From: Adenanthera pavonina
Lineage: Eukaryota; Streptophyta; Magnoliopsida; Fabales; Fabaceae
Assembly (NCBI GenBank): GCA_026686845.1
Contig: JAIVEN010000028.1
Span: forward strand, 15,001-79,000
Direction: 5' to 3'
DNA length: 64,000 nt
Shown here: positions 26,501-41,500 of the stretch, piece after piece
Layout: every line of letters begins with the position of its first letter
Position numbering within the stretch: the stretch's first letter is position 1
Notes under the pieces: generated by a model
Database searches by the model: none
Seen by the model: the letters and a program-made list of their open reading frames with translations, nothing else
Told to the model about the DNA's origin: nothing
Program-made: the position numbers and the translations under genes

Positions 26501-29500
26501 TTGTGCTTCCTCCTTGAATATGTCTGCCATCCAGGTTCCTGTTCATCTTCTACCACTGTTATAGGCTTGGCTAGAGTTGATTTACGTGTTTCTGGTGCTT
26601 GAATAATTTCTGGTGAAGGTTCCAAATTGGAATCATCTGAAATGAGTATAGGGTCAGGTGAAGGGGTATGGTAACTTGAGATAGATGCAGGTAAGGGTAC
26701 AAGGTAAAGTTTGTGATGATTTAGGTTTAGCTAAGGTAGGTATTTTAACACTTCCAAAGTCCCATTCACTAACTCTCTCCCCCTAAATGAGTACTTTTCC
26801 ACAAAATGGAGTATGCTCAAAAAATGAGACATCCATAGTGACATAAATGTACTTTGTACCAGAAGAGTAACACTTATAGCCCTTCTTACTACTGAAATAC
26901 CCCACAAACATACACTTCATTGCTAGTTTATCCCCTTTTTATTGATGTACAAATGCTGTGCATCCAAAAACCTTTAATGGTAAGGTGTGCAGGAAGGATA
27001 TACTAGATGGAAACTCATGAGTTAAAATGTTATATGGGGTCTAGAATTTGAGAGTTCAGGATGGCATTCTATTGATTGAATAAGTGGCAGTTAAGATGGC
27101 TTCTCCCCAATATAATTTTGAGCATTGGACCCAATTAATAGAGACCTGGCTGTATTAACTAAATGTCTGTTTTCACGCTTGGCAACCCTATTTTGCTGAG
27201 GTGAATTTACACATAAGCGCTGATGGATAATTCCCTTTTCAAATACAAACTCATTCATAGCAGAACTAAAGAACTTAGTCCCATTATCATTCCTTAAAAC
27301 TTTGATGGTCATCTGAAACAGAGTTAAAACCAGGTTATAAAGATTTTTTAACGTCTGAACCACTTCTAATTTCTCTTTAATTAAAGAGGTCCAAGTAATT
27401 CAAGCACGATCATCTACGAAGATTAGAAACCATTTTGCTCCATTAAGATCCATTGTCTTAGAAGGACCACACATGTCACTATGGATTAAGGAGAAAAGTT
27501 TCGATGGGATATGAAGATGTTGGGGATATGCAGATGTAGTGTGCTTAAAAAATTACACACTTTTCATTCAAGAAATGCACTTTTATTAATGAGAAGAGCA
27601 GGATACATTCTCTTCATGTAATCAACATTAGGATGCCCTAGTCTATAATGCCACAACACTAAATCACTCACAACTAAAGGTCCAACTTTATTCATCTCCC
27701 TTCCTTTATTAAAATTCTAATCAATAACCACATAGAGGCTTGCCCGCTCCTCAATACTACCAATCATCTCCTAAGTCTCCAAGTCTTAAAACCAATACAG
27801 TTTGCGAGTAAATACAAACATCCAATCATAATCTTGTACAAGTTTCTTGACATATATGGATTATATGTTAACTCAACTACGAGCAATACATCTTTCAACA
27901 CTATATTCCCAGTAGTTCTAGGAGCACCAATCCCTTTAACTTCAGCAAGAGAACCATCAGCAATAGTAATATCATGTTCTTCAGAACATGGCCTTAATAT
28001 TATAAACAAGGCCAGGTTGCTTGGCAGATGGCCAATTGCTCCAGAATCAATAATCCAGATAATACCTTCCTAGGTTTGAGTAGCAAGTACAGTACCATTG
28101 GCACTAGCAATCAAACTTGAACCTCTTTCTTTAAGCTGATTCGGATTACCAAACAACTTCTGCAACAAGGCCAATTGTTCTGGAGTGATGGGCATGGATT
28201 TATCTTCATTTTGTGCTATACTACTAACTTTACTTTTAGCCTGTGGAGGCTTGCCATGCAATTTCCAGCAAGTATCTCAAGTATGGCCAGGCTTGTTACA
28301 GTACTCACAAACAGCTCTGATTCCTTTCTTTTGCCAAGCTTCTTGGGTTGAGCCTGACTTTGTCACCAACGCCATAGTGTCTAAGCTGGAAGATGGTGAT
28401 TGATTCCCAAATAGTAATTTCTTCTTGCTTTCTTCTTGTTTGACTGCAAAAAAGACTTCTTCAAGACTTGGCAAATTGTCTAGGTTCATAATCCCCCTTG
28501 AAGGATTTGTATAAACTCACATCAGCAGTGCATGACTAAGAGTAATCTTCATACAGGTCTAGTTGTAGCCAATGATGCATCAGATTATTACAGTAATCTG
28601 TTACTGATAGCGTCGTCCCCTGCCTGTAATCCCCTGTCTGTAGTCGTAAAGAAAGGCTTCAATATGCAGAATTGCAACGCTGTTCTTATAAGCAGAAAAT
28701 GTTTCTTTAGCAACCATCCAAACATCATGTGCACTTTCATGTAGCATGAACTTGACACTGACATCAGCAGTCATTGAATTGATCATTCAGGCTTGTACCA
28801 TATCATTGTCTTCAATCCATTCGTGGTACTCTGAGTCCTCTGGACTGACTCTATTAATAACAGATCAAAGGTGAGAGTACACTGAACTCTCCCAGAATTC
28901 TTACCTAATTTCTACACGATATCAAAGCTTGTGTGATCCTAATCATCTATGGTCAAGTACGGCATAGTTCTAAACACCATGTTGGAAGTCCCACACCGCT
29001 TGAGCTGATTATATCTTTATATTTGCTTAACTATTTTTTATTTTATCTCTTATAATCTCACATCTTATTAAGGATTAGGATATTTTTTCTGGTTCCTAGT
29101 TTTTAGGTGCTATATCTAGGATTTATTAAGATTATGATATATCCTAGAAACCCTATTTGTGTCGGCATTTTCTGATGGAATAAACATATTGGAGAGGGCA
29201 GAAAAACCTCATGGTATCAAAGCCTCCATGGATCCAAGGCTACCTCTAGTGTTAGGCACATACAAGGCATTTAACACCACTGCAGGAAACACCACACTTG
29301 TGACTGGTGTAGATGCCTCACAAGAGATGTCCGACTCCACCTCCAGCACTTTAATGCAATCGGGAATTAATGGCATGAATTCCATTGTAAAACAATCAGT
29401 GGGAAGCATAGCCTAGACTTTACCACAAGTGATGATTACCCATAAATTGAATGGGAACGACTTACAATGGCCAAGGAATGTTCTCATGTTCATACACAAC

Positions 29501-32500
29501 AAGGGGAAGGAAAAATGCATTGCACAGCCACCAGAGATCACCGACCCTAAGTTCAAGACTTGGTTTGTTAAAAACAACATAGTGATGTCTTGGCTGATTA
29601 ATTCTATTTAGCCAAACATCAGCAAAAACTATTTGTTGGCAACTACAGCTACACAAATTTGGGATTCATCGAAACGAACATATGCTGTAAAGGAAAATTA
29701 TGCAGCAATCTTCATGATCGAAAGGCTCCGGGAAAACATAAAGCAAGGTGACAAATTAGTGACTCAATACTATAATGCTTTGCAACATCTCTGGCAGCAA
29801 GTAGACATATATTAAATTCTTTATTGGAAGGATCCTAAGGATGAACAACTTTTCAAGCAGTGGATTGACAGGAAAAGAACCTATCAATTTCTAGTAGGTT
29901 TGAATGATTCCTATGAAGAATTCAAGGGAAGAATTATGGAACTGAAACCATTGCCTACACTCGAGGATGCCTTCAACATGGTTAAGTGTGAAGAGTTGCA
30001 AAGAGTTGACTCAAATCACTGTTGTCACACCTATTCCTTCGACTGTCTCACATGTACCAGCACCAGAAGGATCAGCAGTGATTGCTAGAGGCGGTCAGAA
30101 TGCAGATCAAAGGAATAAGAAGACGAACAAATTTTGTGATCATTACAACAAGAATGGGCATACAGGAGAGACCTGCAGGAAAATTCATGGCAAACCAACA
30201 AGTAATATTTAGAGGCCTAAAAATGAAGGTAAAGCTTTGGTTGCAGGCCATTAAGTTGGAAGTGGAGGATTGAGCAAGGATGAGATATTCTATATGTGGC
30301 AACTTCTTGAAAAACATGATGGGCATAATTCAAGTGAGAAATCTGTCCTTAGTGTTACTCTTACGCAAACAAATAAAATTCTTATAGCTGTACTTTGAAT
30401 TGTTATTCAATAAAAAATATTTGGATAGTGGACTCAAGTGCCACAGATCATATATCCAGGTACAAAGAATTATTCATTGAGTTCAAGGCGAGCTGCAAAT
30501 ATACATATGTGAAAGTAGCTAATGGGGCATATGCAAGGGTACATAGTATTAGGAATGTAATGATATCAAGTAATATAATAATTAGAGATGTCCTATATGT
30601 CCCAGAAATTGAGTACAACCTACTTTCTGTCAAACAGTCTGCTAGACAATTGAGTTGCAGTAATAATTTCTTTGCTGATTGTTGTATCTTTCAGGATTTG
30701 ACCTCAAGGAGTAAGATTGGTAAAGCTAGAGAGTGCGAAGGTCTTTACTATCTTCAAGGCTCTAAGGAAAATAAAGTTGAAGGCTCTGCAATTTATTCTA
30801 TTTTCAATAATGATGCAATGTTGTGGCACTATAGGTTCAGCCACCCCACTCTCAATTATATGAAGCAATTGTTTCGAAATATTATGAATAAACATGACTT
30901 CTCTTTCCAGTGTTAAGTTTGCCGGTTCGCTAAAAATACCAAAAGTAGTTATCCTTCCCTTCCTTACAAACCAACTCACCCTTTTCCTATCATTCATAGT
31001 AATATTTGGGGTCCATTAAAAGTCCTAACTACGCCTAAGGCTAGAAGGTTTATGACTCTCATTGATGATCATACATGATTTACATGGGTTTTCCTTATGA
31101 GAGAAAAATCAGAAGTGTTTGAAATTTTCAAATATTTTTATTCCTTTGTTCAAAATCAATTCCAAACCTCCACTGAAGTTTTGCAAAGTGATAATGCAAG
31201 GGAATATTTGAGTTTTGGTTTTAGAGAATTTCTTAATAGTAAGGGAATACATCACCAAACTTCACGTGTCAATACCCCTCAACAACATGGGATTACTAAA
31301 CACAAAAATTGACACCTTCTTGAGCTTGCTAGAGCTTTGATTATTACAAATAATGTCACAAACCATTTCTAGGGAGATGCTATTTTAACATCAGCATATC
31401 TCATCAATAGAATGCCTTCTAAACCCCTTCAATTACAAACACCCGTCCAAAAACTCCAAGAGTCCTATCCTACTTGTCCTCTTATATCTACAATTCCTGT
31501 GTTTGGATGTGTTGCATTTATTCATAATGACAAGGAGGGAATTTGATTCAAGAGCTGTAAAGTGCATATTCTTGGGGCATTCTTCGACTCAAAAGGGATA
31601 TAAGTGTTATTCACCCAAAACCAAGAAAGTATATGTGACCATGGATGTCAAGTTTGTTGAGACTCAACCCTACTACCTGAAATTAACCACTCAAGAGGAA
31701 ATGAGTGCCTGGTTAATTTGTGATTCACCTAGCCACAATGATTTAGGACAAAATTCTGTTTCTGGATACCAGGCATCACTACCAGAACCTATTCCAAACA
31801 GTATTATGACTGATTTCAGTAAAGAGCCTAAACCCAATGAACCTAAGCCTCAACATTCATCTCATGAAACAGTTTTTCCTGAAATTCCTACCCAAAACAG
31901 TTTTGAACCATTGCAGATAATTGAGAAAGGGGAAGACCAGCCTGTTCAACAAGAAGTTTAGGTGTACAGCAGGAGGAACAAGGGCACGCAACAGCAGGAG
32001 AAAGATAGTTTGAACACTCTCACTCAACGACAAGACCATGATTCTGAACCAAGAACAAATCCTGATGATTTGCCCATTGCTTTAGGGAGAGGAAAGAGAT
32101 CCTGTACCCAATACCCATTGGTAAGTACATTTCTTATGAGAAAATTTCTCCAAGTCTTAAAGCCTTTGTTACAAGTGTGACATAGGTAAAGGTACCAACA
32201 TTTTCAAGAAGCTGTGAAAAGATAGAATTGGAGACAAGCAATTGAAGAAGAATTGAGGGCTCTAGAGAAGAACGGTACTTGGAAACTGATTGAGTTACCC
32301 AAGGGAAAAAGGACAGTGGGGTGCAAGTGGGTGTTCACCATCAAGTATAATCTTGATGGGAGTACAAGCAGGTACAAGGTGACACTAGTTGCAAAAGGGT
32401 TTACTTAAACCCAAGGTATTGACTACCAAGAGACTTTTGCTCCTGTTGCCAAACTTAATATGATTAAAGTTTTACTATCTCTTGCAGCAAACTTAGACTG

Positions 32501-35500
32501 GCCATTACATCAACTTGATGTAAAGAATGTCTTCCTCAATGAAGATTTGGAAGAGGAAGTTTATATGCAACTACTACAAGGCCTTAAAACTCAAGCTAAT
32601 TCTGCAAAGGTTTGTAGACTCTACAAATCACTTTATCATTTAAAACAATCACCCAAAGCTTGGTTCAAAAGATTTAGTAATGTTGTCAAGCAGTTTGGTT
32701 ATACTCAATGTCCAACAGACCATATACTTTTTTGTGAGACACTGTGGTGATAAAATAGCTATACTAATAGTTTATTCACCAGCATAAGGGGGAGTGTTGG
32801 AAGTTCTACATTGCTTGAGTTGATTATCTCTTTATATTTTCTTAATTATTTTTTATTTTATCTCTTGTAATCTCACCTCTTATTGCGGATTAGGATATTT
32901 TTTCTAGTTCCTAGTTTTTAGGCGTTATACCTGGGATTTATTAAGATTATGATAGATCCTAGAAACTCTATTTGTATTGGCATTTTCTGATGGAATAAAC
33001 ATACTGGAGAGGGCCAAAAAACCTCACACCACAAGCTAGGAGGACAATGGCTCCTCATTGGACACCTCTCAAATTCCAATGAGATCTCAAGCTATCACCG
33101 CTCAAGCACCTACTATAGGAAAACCTAACTGGTGATTATTACCTCACACTAATTGAATGGGCAAAACTATTTACAGTAGAGCTCAAGAGTGAAACTCTTC
33201 ATGACAGGGAGAGGAAAATACAAATACCTATGTGGAGAAGCCAAACCCCTAATCTTGAGGACCCAAAATTCTAGGAATGGGTTGAAGAAAACAGTATGGT
33301 GCAAGCATGGCTCATAAACTCAATGAATTACAAGACTCACGTCAATTTTGTGAAGTATCAATCCAATCATGAAGTCAGGATAGTGGCGGAGGAAACCTCC
33401 TCCTCTGAAAAAACAAGGCTACAATTTTACATATTGAAGCTTTCTTACATGATTGCCAATAAGGATCCATAAGTGTTATAGATTTTCATAACACGGTGAT
33501 GAGAAATTGGCTCCAACTAGATCAAGATCAATTTCGGTCATGAGCAAGCTATGTAGAGAAGTACAAAATCCTCAAGGAAGACAAACGAATTCATAAATTT
33601 CTGTTGGGTCTCAACTCCAATTTCGATGATCTCGAAAGCAGAATAATGGGTGCTGAAAAATTACCCAGCCTAAAAGAAGTTTTCTTCATTGTGATGGAGG
33701 AGAAGAGGAAGAAGCTACTGAATAATAATCACACTCTAACTCAAAATTCTAAAAATGTGGCATTGGCTATCAAGGGAGGTGTATGCCATGATTCAAAGAA
33801 GCAGAAAGGGAATAGGCTAATTTGTGAGCACCACGGCAAGCTAGGTCACACAAAAGATCTCTATTGGAAATTGCTCGGAATGAAGAAAAACAACCCTTCA
33901 TTGCTGACCAATTAGTCCCCTCATGATAATAGATGATTCATCATATTTCTGGATGATCAAACACGAATTACTTGGACTTATCTTTTCAAAGAAAAAAACT
34001 GAAGTATGTCAGAGGTTTAAGAATTTTTAGAATTCGGTCCAAACGCAATTTCAATTGTCCATTAATTTAAGGACTAATAATGGCACTGAATTCTTCAATT
34101 CATCTATGAATTCCTTTATGCCTAAAAAAGGATTAATACATCAAAGTTCTTGTGTAAATTACCCTCAGTAGAATGGTATAGTAGAAGGCAAGGATAGACA
34201 CCTAATTAACACTGCCAAATCACTACATATTGGATCAAATGTACCTAAAAATTACTGGGGAGATGCTGTATTAACCACTACATATCTCATAAATCGCATG
34301 CCATCCTGAATAGTAAATTTCCAGACCCCATAAGGTGAACTCTTACATGCATTTTCAGAAAATAATGACTTGCCAAATACTATTCCTTAAAACCATTGGC
34401 AGCACAGCATTTGTACATCTTAATAAGAGGGATAAACAAGACAAACAGGCAGTAAAGTGTATTTTTGTGGGGTATGCAAGTAATAAGGGATATAAGTGTT
34501 ATTCTCCAAGTACTAGACGTATATTTGTCACCATGGATGTGTCCTTTTCTCAAAGCTACTCCGTTTTATTCCAAGACACCCATGCTACTCCATTTTATTC
34601 CAAGACACCCATTCAGGGGGAGACTACGAGTGAATGCAAGTTTGGAGTTGACTCTGGACAGCTAGGAGAACTTGGCAATGAATCTGAGTAGAATTTATAG
34701 GTTTAATTCACAGTTTTTACCTGAGACAATGGCCACATCTGGAATTAGTTCTAACTCTCCAGATTTGACTATTTCACCACCAAATCATGATTTAGTCAAA
34801 TCTGGCACACGAATCTGGAAGAGTTCCAGAACCAAGATCACCTCAGTCTCCAATTCAAACAGCATCAAGAACTGAAGGAGAGAATGAAAAGGGATGGCAA
34901 ACTTATTACAGTAGGAAACGAAGAAATGAGCCCATTCTCACTCCTACTCCAATAATGCATTGCCCAAAACCCACTCCAACCCCCACCATTGAAGAGAAGG
35001 TACAGAACAAGCAGTCAGAAGAAGTAGATGATTTACCTATAACTCAAAAGATCAGGGGTAAGAAAATGTATTCTTCATTCTATTAATAATTTTATCTCTC
35101 ATGATAAGTAGTCTTCAAAATATAAGCGTTTTATCACTGACCTTTCCAATGCGAAAATTCATCAAAATGTTAATGAAGCTTTGACTAGACTAGAATGGAG
35201 AAAAGCTGTAGAGGATGAGTTGGGTGCACTTGAAAAGTCTAGCACATGGAAAATAGTTTATCTTCCTAAAGGGAAGAAGACAATTGGCCGCAAGTGGAAT
35301 TTTATAATCAAATACAATGCAGATGGCAATATAAACAGGCATAAGGCACAATTGGTAGCCAAGGGTTTTACACAAACCTATAGAGTTGATTACCAGGAAA
35401 CTTTTGCCCCAATTGCCAAATTGAATACTATCAAAGTTTTGCTGCCAATCGCTGCTAACCCGGACTGGCCTCTTCATCAACTTGATGTAAAGAGTGCATT

Positions 35501-38500
35501 CTTGAAAAGAGACTTAAGAAGTAGATATGGAAGAACCTCTTGGAGTAGGACTGACAAGAATAAGGTATGCAAACTTAACAAATTTTTATATGGCCAAAAA
35601 CAATCACCTAGGGCATGGTTTGATAGGTTTGCTACTGTAATGAAAGGATATGGGTATAGCCAAGGGGAATTTGATCACACTGTTTACAAAGACTTCTCAT
35701 TCTAGTCTTATAACCATACTCATAGTTCATGTAGATGACATTGTAGTAACTAGGAATGATAATGCAAAAGTGGAGAAATTGAAATCTGCATTGGCAAAAG
35801 AATTTGAGATTAAAATCCTAGGAGAGTTAAAATACTTTCTTGGGATGAAAGAGGTAAGGTCAAAACATGGGATTGTAATTTCCCAAAGAAAATACACTTC
35901 AGATTTACTGAAGGAGATAGGCATGCTTGAATGTAAGCCTGTAGATACTCCTATGGAGACAATATACAAGAATGAATTGATACAAGAAAGTGCTTCAATA
36001 TATACAGGAAGGTATCAAAGACTTGCTGGGGTGTTAATTTATCTGCCACATACTCAGCCTGACATATGTTTTCATGTAAGTGTGCTAAGTTAATTTATAA
36101 ACAAGCCTACAGAAAATCATATGAATGATGTGTATCAAATCTTAAGATACTTAAAGAGGACATGGTATTTACTTCAAAAAAAACCCTTCTCGAGATGTAG
36201 TTGTTTCTACAGATGCAGTTTCGCCTAGATCTGTCACTAATAGAAGATTAACTACAGGTTATTGTACATATGTGGGGGGAATTTAGTCATTAGGAGAAGT
36301 AAAAAGCAATCAAAGAAAAAATTGACTCTAACTTGATCAGCCTGAACTATATTCCTTCCAAGAGTAAGTAGCTAACATCCTCGCTAAAGCCTTACCAAAA
36401 GTAGCACATGAAGATTTTAGAGATAAACTGGGAATGCTGAATATCCATTCATCAACTTGAGAGGGAGTGTCGTTATTCCTTATTCTCTTTTATTTCTTTA
36501 TTTGTTAATTGTTCTACTATGATTTATGTTGTTAGGATTAGATTATTTTAATTTTATTTCTTTTTATCCTAACTAATAATCACCAAGATTTCCTAATATC
36601 TTGTGTGAATCTAGGGTTAGCTGTATTTTCAAATTTCCTAGCTCTATTAACAACAGAACAAAGGTGAAAGTTTGCTAAACTCTCCCAAAATTCCTCCCCA
36701 ATTTCTGCAAAACCTTTCACCGAAACCAACTTTAACTAAGACAAAGAATGAATAGCATGATATTTATTCTTGGAGAATGCACCTATTTATATACACAAAA
36801 CTTCTCTAGAATGAATTACAAGATGATTCCCTCATTATGATAATTCCAATAATCATGCTAACACCTATAATTCTATATATTAATTACACAATATTTATGT
36901 TGGCAGGTATTGGGCACGATAGAGTAGGCCATTAGTAACTTTAATTAGATCATGATGGAAACCAGAACAGAAACTAGTATTTAATTACAAAAAATAATCC
37001 AAAGAGTGTAGGTCTAATGGATTAAGCTACAAATGAAAGAAAATGACACTTAAACACAAAAATTGGTCTAACATTGGAGAGGGTAGTCTCTCCAAAGTCC
37101 TCATTCACTAATTACCTCCCCCCAACTGATGCCCCGCACAACATATTCCCCAAAGTTTCTCCTCTCACACACACAACACACCACACCACACAATCCATGA
37201 GTTTGACACTAGCTAGGCCCATTAGTTATGGGGCCCACCAGATTATTATGTGATTTTTTGTTATTATCTTCAATTTTATTTTTTGAACAGACCAAAAATA
37301 GCTTTGATTAGGCCGAAATTTCTCATTTGATGGTGGAAGACGAGCACTAGGATGCGGTGGTCATGTTCATCTCCTTGTAGTGTTCTTTCTGGCGAATAGA
37401 TGAACCCTAATCTGGGTTTCCTCACCATATCAAAGCCATGAGGCAAGTTATTGCTCTTGTTTGAAAATTAATTGTGATGGTTCCTTTTCTTCAAAATCAA
37501 AGTCTGCAGCTATTGGTCTTGTTTCGAGTTCCTTTCGTTGGGGATTTGGAGATGTGGTAAATCCGTAAACATTAATTCTGCTTTGATGGCTAAAGTATTG
37601 GTGATGTCACTGTTTTAGGCGGAAAACCTTATGTCATTCAGTGAGCAACGCCAATACATATAGCCTTCTAGGGCAAATCAAATCAAATCAAGAAATCCCT
37701 AGAATAAAGAACTAAATCTGTCTAAATATGAACCTTATAAAGATATAACAAATAAACAACATATCAGAAACAATAACAAAGATTATTCTAGATAACTATA
37801 GGATAAATGATGGGCTTAAGGCTCACTTCCAACACTCCCCCTCAAACTGGAGAATAGATATTAATCATTCCCAACTTGCCAATTAGTTCTTCAAATTTCA
37901 CTCTTGTTGGAGCCTTAGTCATAACACCCACAATTTGATGGCCAAATAAGACATATTTGAGATCAATTATACCAGATTCTATCTTCTCCTTAATGAAGTG
38001 TCAATCAATCTCAACATATTTCGTACGGTCCTAATGAATGAGAATTTTAGCTATCCCAATTATGGCCATACTATCACACCACACTTGTATTGATGCTAGA
38101 AATTCGATCTTGAGCTCCTTCAGCAACCATGTATAACCCATATCCCTTTACAAATTCCCAAGGCTAAGGCCCTATATTATACTATAGCTAAGCTTCTAGC
38201 AACCACAGGTATAATAACCTATTGTTGACCTTCTATCTGTATCTAAACCGACCCAATTAGCCTCTGTATACACTTCTATGCTCCTTTTGCTACCTTTTGC
38301 AAATAACAAACCTTTTCTAGGAGTCATTTCGAGATACTTCAGAATTCAATACACGGCTGCCATATGATCCTCATGTGGATTACTCATAAATTGACTCACC
38401 ACACTCTCAGTAAAGCATATGGTGGAGAATGAGACAGGTATATAAGCTTACCAACTAACTTATGGTAGCGTTCTTTGTCCACATGAGTTCCATCTTGTCA

Positions 38501-41500
38501 TACTCCAAGCTTATTATTAATCTCCATTGGAGTATCAACTGGTTTAGCACCTAGCATCCTTATTTCCTTCAAAAGGTCAAGTCTATATTTACTTTGAGAA
38601 ATACTAATGCCAGAACTAGACCTTGCTACCTCCATCCCAAGAAAATAGTGAAGGTCACCAAGGTCTTTTACTTCAAATTTTGCAGCAAGTTTGTTTCTAC
38701 AAAATCTGTATTTCTTGAATATCATCATCAATTATTATAATAACATCAATATAATAAATAGTGATTTTACCCTTATTGTGCCTGACAAGTAGTGTGAGAT
38801 CAGTTTGGCATTGCGTGTGGCCATGCAATTCCAATACCTAAGTGAATCTTTCAAACCATGCCCTTGGAAATTGTTCTAGTCTATATAAGGACTTATAAAT
38901 TCTGCATACTTTGCATTCTCTGAGTTCTTTAATCCCAAGGATATCTCCATATATGCCTCTTCCTCTACGTTTCCATTCAAAAAAGCATTTTTCACATCAA
39001 GCTGAAACAAAGCCCAATCTAAATTAGCAGCCAAGGACAATAATACTTTTATCATATTAAACTTTGCAACTAAAGCAAATGTTTCTTGATAATCAATGCC
39101 ATGAGTTTGGTGAACCCCTTGGCAACCAGTCAAGCCTTGTATCTAATAATTGTACCATCAGGGTTATACTTTACTGCAAACACCCATTTATAGCCTACCA
39201 CAATCTTTCCCTAAGGCAACTTAGTTAACTGCCAGGTTCCATTCTTTTCAAGAGCATTTAACTCTTCTTCAACCAGTTTCCACTTCGGATCAACAATGGC
39301 CTCCTAGAAATTTGCTGAAATTTTCTCTTTTTCAACATTAGCTACAAATGCTCTCATATTAGATGACAGTTTCTCATAAGAAACATCTATTAATAGGATG
39401 CTGAGTGCAAGACTTCTTACCTTTCCTAAGAGCAATTGGCCACTGTAGATCATCAAAATTTGGCTCAGTTATGGATTCTTCATTATGCATAGAAGTAGGG
39501 TGGGATTCTTCTTCACAGGCTGGTTGCTCTTCGCCTTCTTGGATTTGTCGCTCTTCACATCCATTTCGTCTAAAGTAAGTCGGTATATTTTGTTCATTAG
39601 GTTGTTCCAACCCAATCTCAGTTATATGTGGGGCTTGAAAGCTCCATTGGTTGACTTTCTGAAGGTTCAGATCTGTCATTAAAAGGTTTAGGCCTGTTTG
39701 GAGACCCAACAAGGTTATTTTCAGTTTCAAGCCAAGGAAACTAGTGATATTTGGGGCACCGTAACAATATGATCGATTCCAAGTTCACAAACCTGCCATT
39801 CACTCTCTACACTCTCCCCCTAAATGGTGGGTTTGGAGTAATATGGAAGATACTCAAAGAATTTGACATTCATAGTGATATAGGTTTTTTGAGTGGTAAG
39901 GCAGTAGCATTTACAACCCTTTTGAGAAGAGGAATATCCCAAAAATATGCACTTCACAGCTCTTGGCCCAACCTTACCCCCATCATGATTATGAACAAAA
40001 GAAACACATCCAAAGACACAAATAGGGATTGATGAAATGAGAGGAGAATTTGGAAATGACTCATTAAACTTTTAGATAGGCATCACAAATTTCAAGATTT
40101 TAGAAGGCATTTTGTTAATCAAATAAGAAGCCGTTAGAACAACATCACCCCAAAAATGATGAGGAACATTGTGAGTTATTGGAAGAGCTCTAGTAACTTC
40201 AAGCAAATGACGATTTTTCCTCTTAGCTACCCCATTCTGTTGAGATGTATTAGGACAATTGGTTTGATGTTGAATTCCATGTTCACCCCGATAGTGTTGA
40301 ATCAAGAGTTTTGATGATTCCAAACTAACATCCAAAAGCTTGGATTGAAGATATCAAAGGAAATCAAAGTGCTTCAAGTGAAGAATTTCTGAGTATTAGC
40401 TGCTAGATCTTCTGTAGGATCTTTTGTTATGTTTAAAAGAGGGTAAAAGATTTTGAGTTCAAGAAAAGATGTTTTTAAACCTTGATTTTATGTTAAAACT
40501 TGACTTATTTGAAAAATACCCACAAACAGACGAAGTTTGAAAGTTTAAACTGAACTGTCAAGTTGGAAATTCGAATTTCTCCTTTGAAAATTCGAATTTC
40601 GAGCTAAAACTGAATAAGTCTGAAGAGATGTTTCTCTGTCAGACGAATTTTGATTCTCCAAAATTCGAATTTTCATCAAAGTCTGAAAGAAGCTTTTTAG
40701 TGACAGACGAACTTCACATCTCCAAAATTCGAATTTTAGATAAAATACAATTTGTGAAAACCAAAGAAATTCGTCTGAAATAATGTTGAAGTTCATCTGA
40801 AATCAAGAAGAAATTGAGTTTGAAAAATGCTCTCTGACAGACGAACTTTGGCTTTCCAACATTCGAATTTTCATATAAGTCTGAAAAGAGCTTCTTTGAA
40901 ACAAACGAACTTTGAGTCTTCAAAATTCGAATTTCAGACAAATCACAACTTATGAAAATGGAAGAAATTCGTCTGAAACAATGTTAAAGTTCATCTGAGA
41001 TCAAGAATGATTTAAGTTTCAAAACTGTTTTCTGTCAGACGAACTTTGAATATTAAAATTCGAATTTCAGAAGCTAAGATTGTGAGTCTGTTGGAATGAA
41101 ACATTGACATACGAATGACAGAGTTTTGTAACTTCAAATGTTGGAGTTAGTCTGAAAAGAATCACTCTGACAGACGAACTTCACTCATTCAAAGTTCAAA
41201 TTTTGAGGAAAGTGATCTACTGTGCCTCTTTGAACGTTCTATTGACAGACGAATTTTGGGCTTCCAAAATTCGAATTTCGAAGGCACGGTAGAAAATTGA
41301 AAACACTGTTCACACTTAACCGAAAAACTTTCTTCTTGAAAATTCATATCTCACATTGTGAAAATGTTCTATAAGTTTCAAAATTCGAATTTCACTTCAT
41401 GAACAAACAAACTTTGTGCTGTAATGTTGGAAGCTTTAACCTTCGGTCTCTTCGAAATTCGTCTATTGACCAACCAAAATTCGAATTTCAGTATGTCAGA

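Larger units (their letters stand above)
28848..36709 (+). mobile_element. Ty1/copia element C, 5'-truncated and interrupted by D
   Basis: Two parts of one element. The left part, 28848-28979, has the last ~75 bp of a 5' LTR, a primer-like site atatcaaagc and the start of gag (ATG near 28949). The right part, 33027-36709, continues gag to RNase H and ends in a 242-bp LTR at 36468-36709, preceded by a tract cttgagagggag. The LTR tails match (ctctcccaaaattc, atttctgca). Element D, with its own target duplication CACCA, separates the two parts. The left edge is fused to relic B in the opposite orientation. Confidence 0.8.

Noticed and set aside
40545..41480. Regularly recurring ttcgaa motifs as a CRISPR-like array
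   Set aside because: Spacing is irregular, the repeats are diverged, the genome is a plant and the block is inside a delimited LTR.
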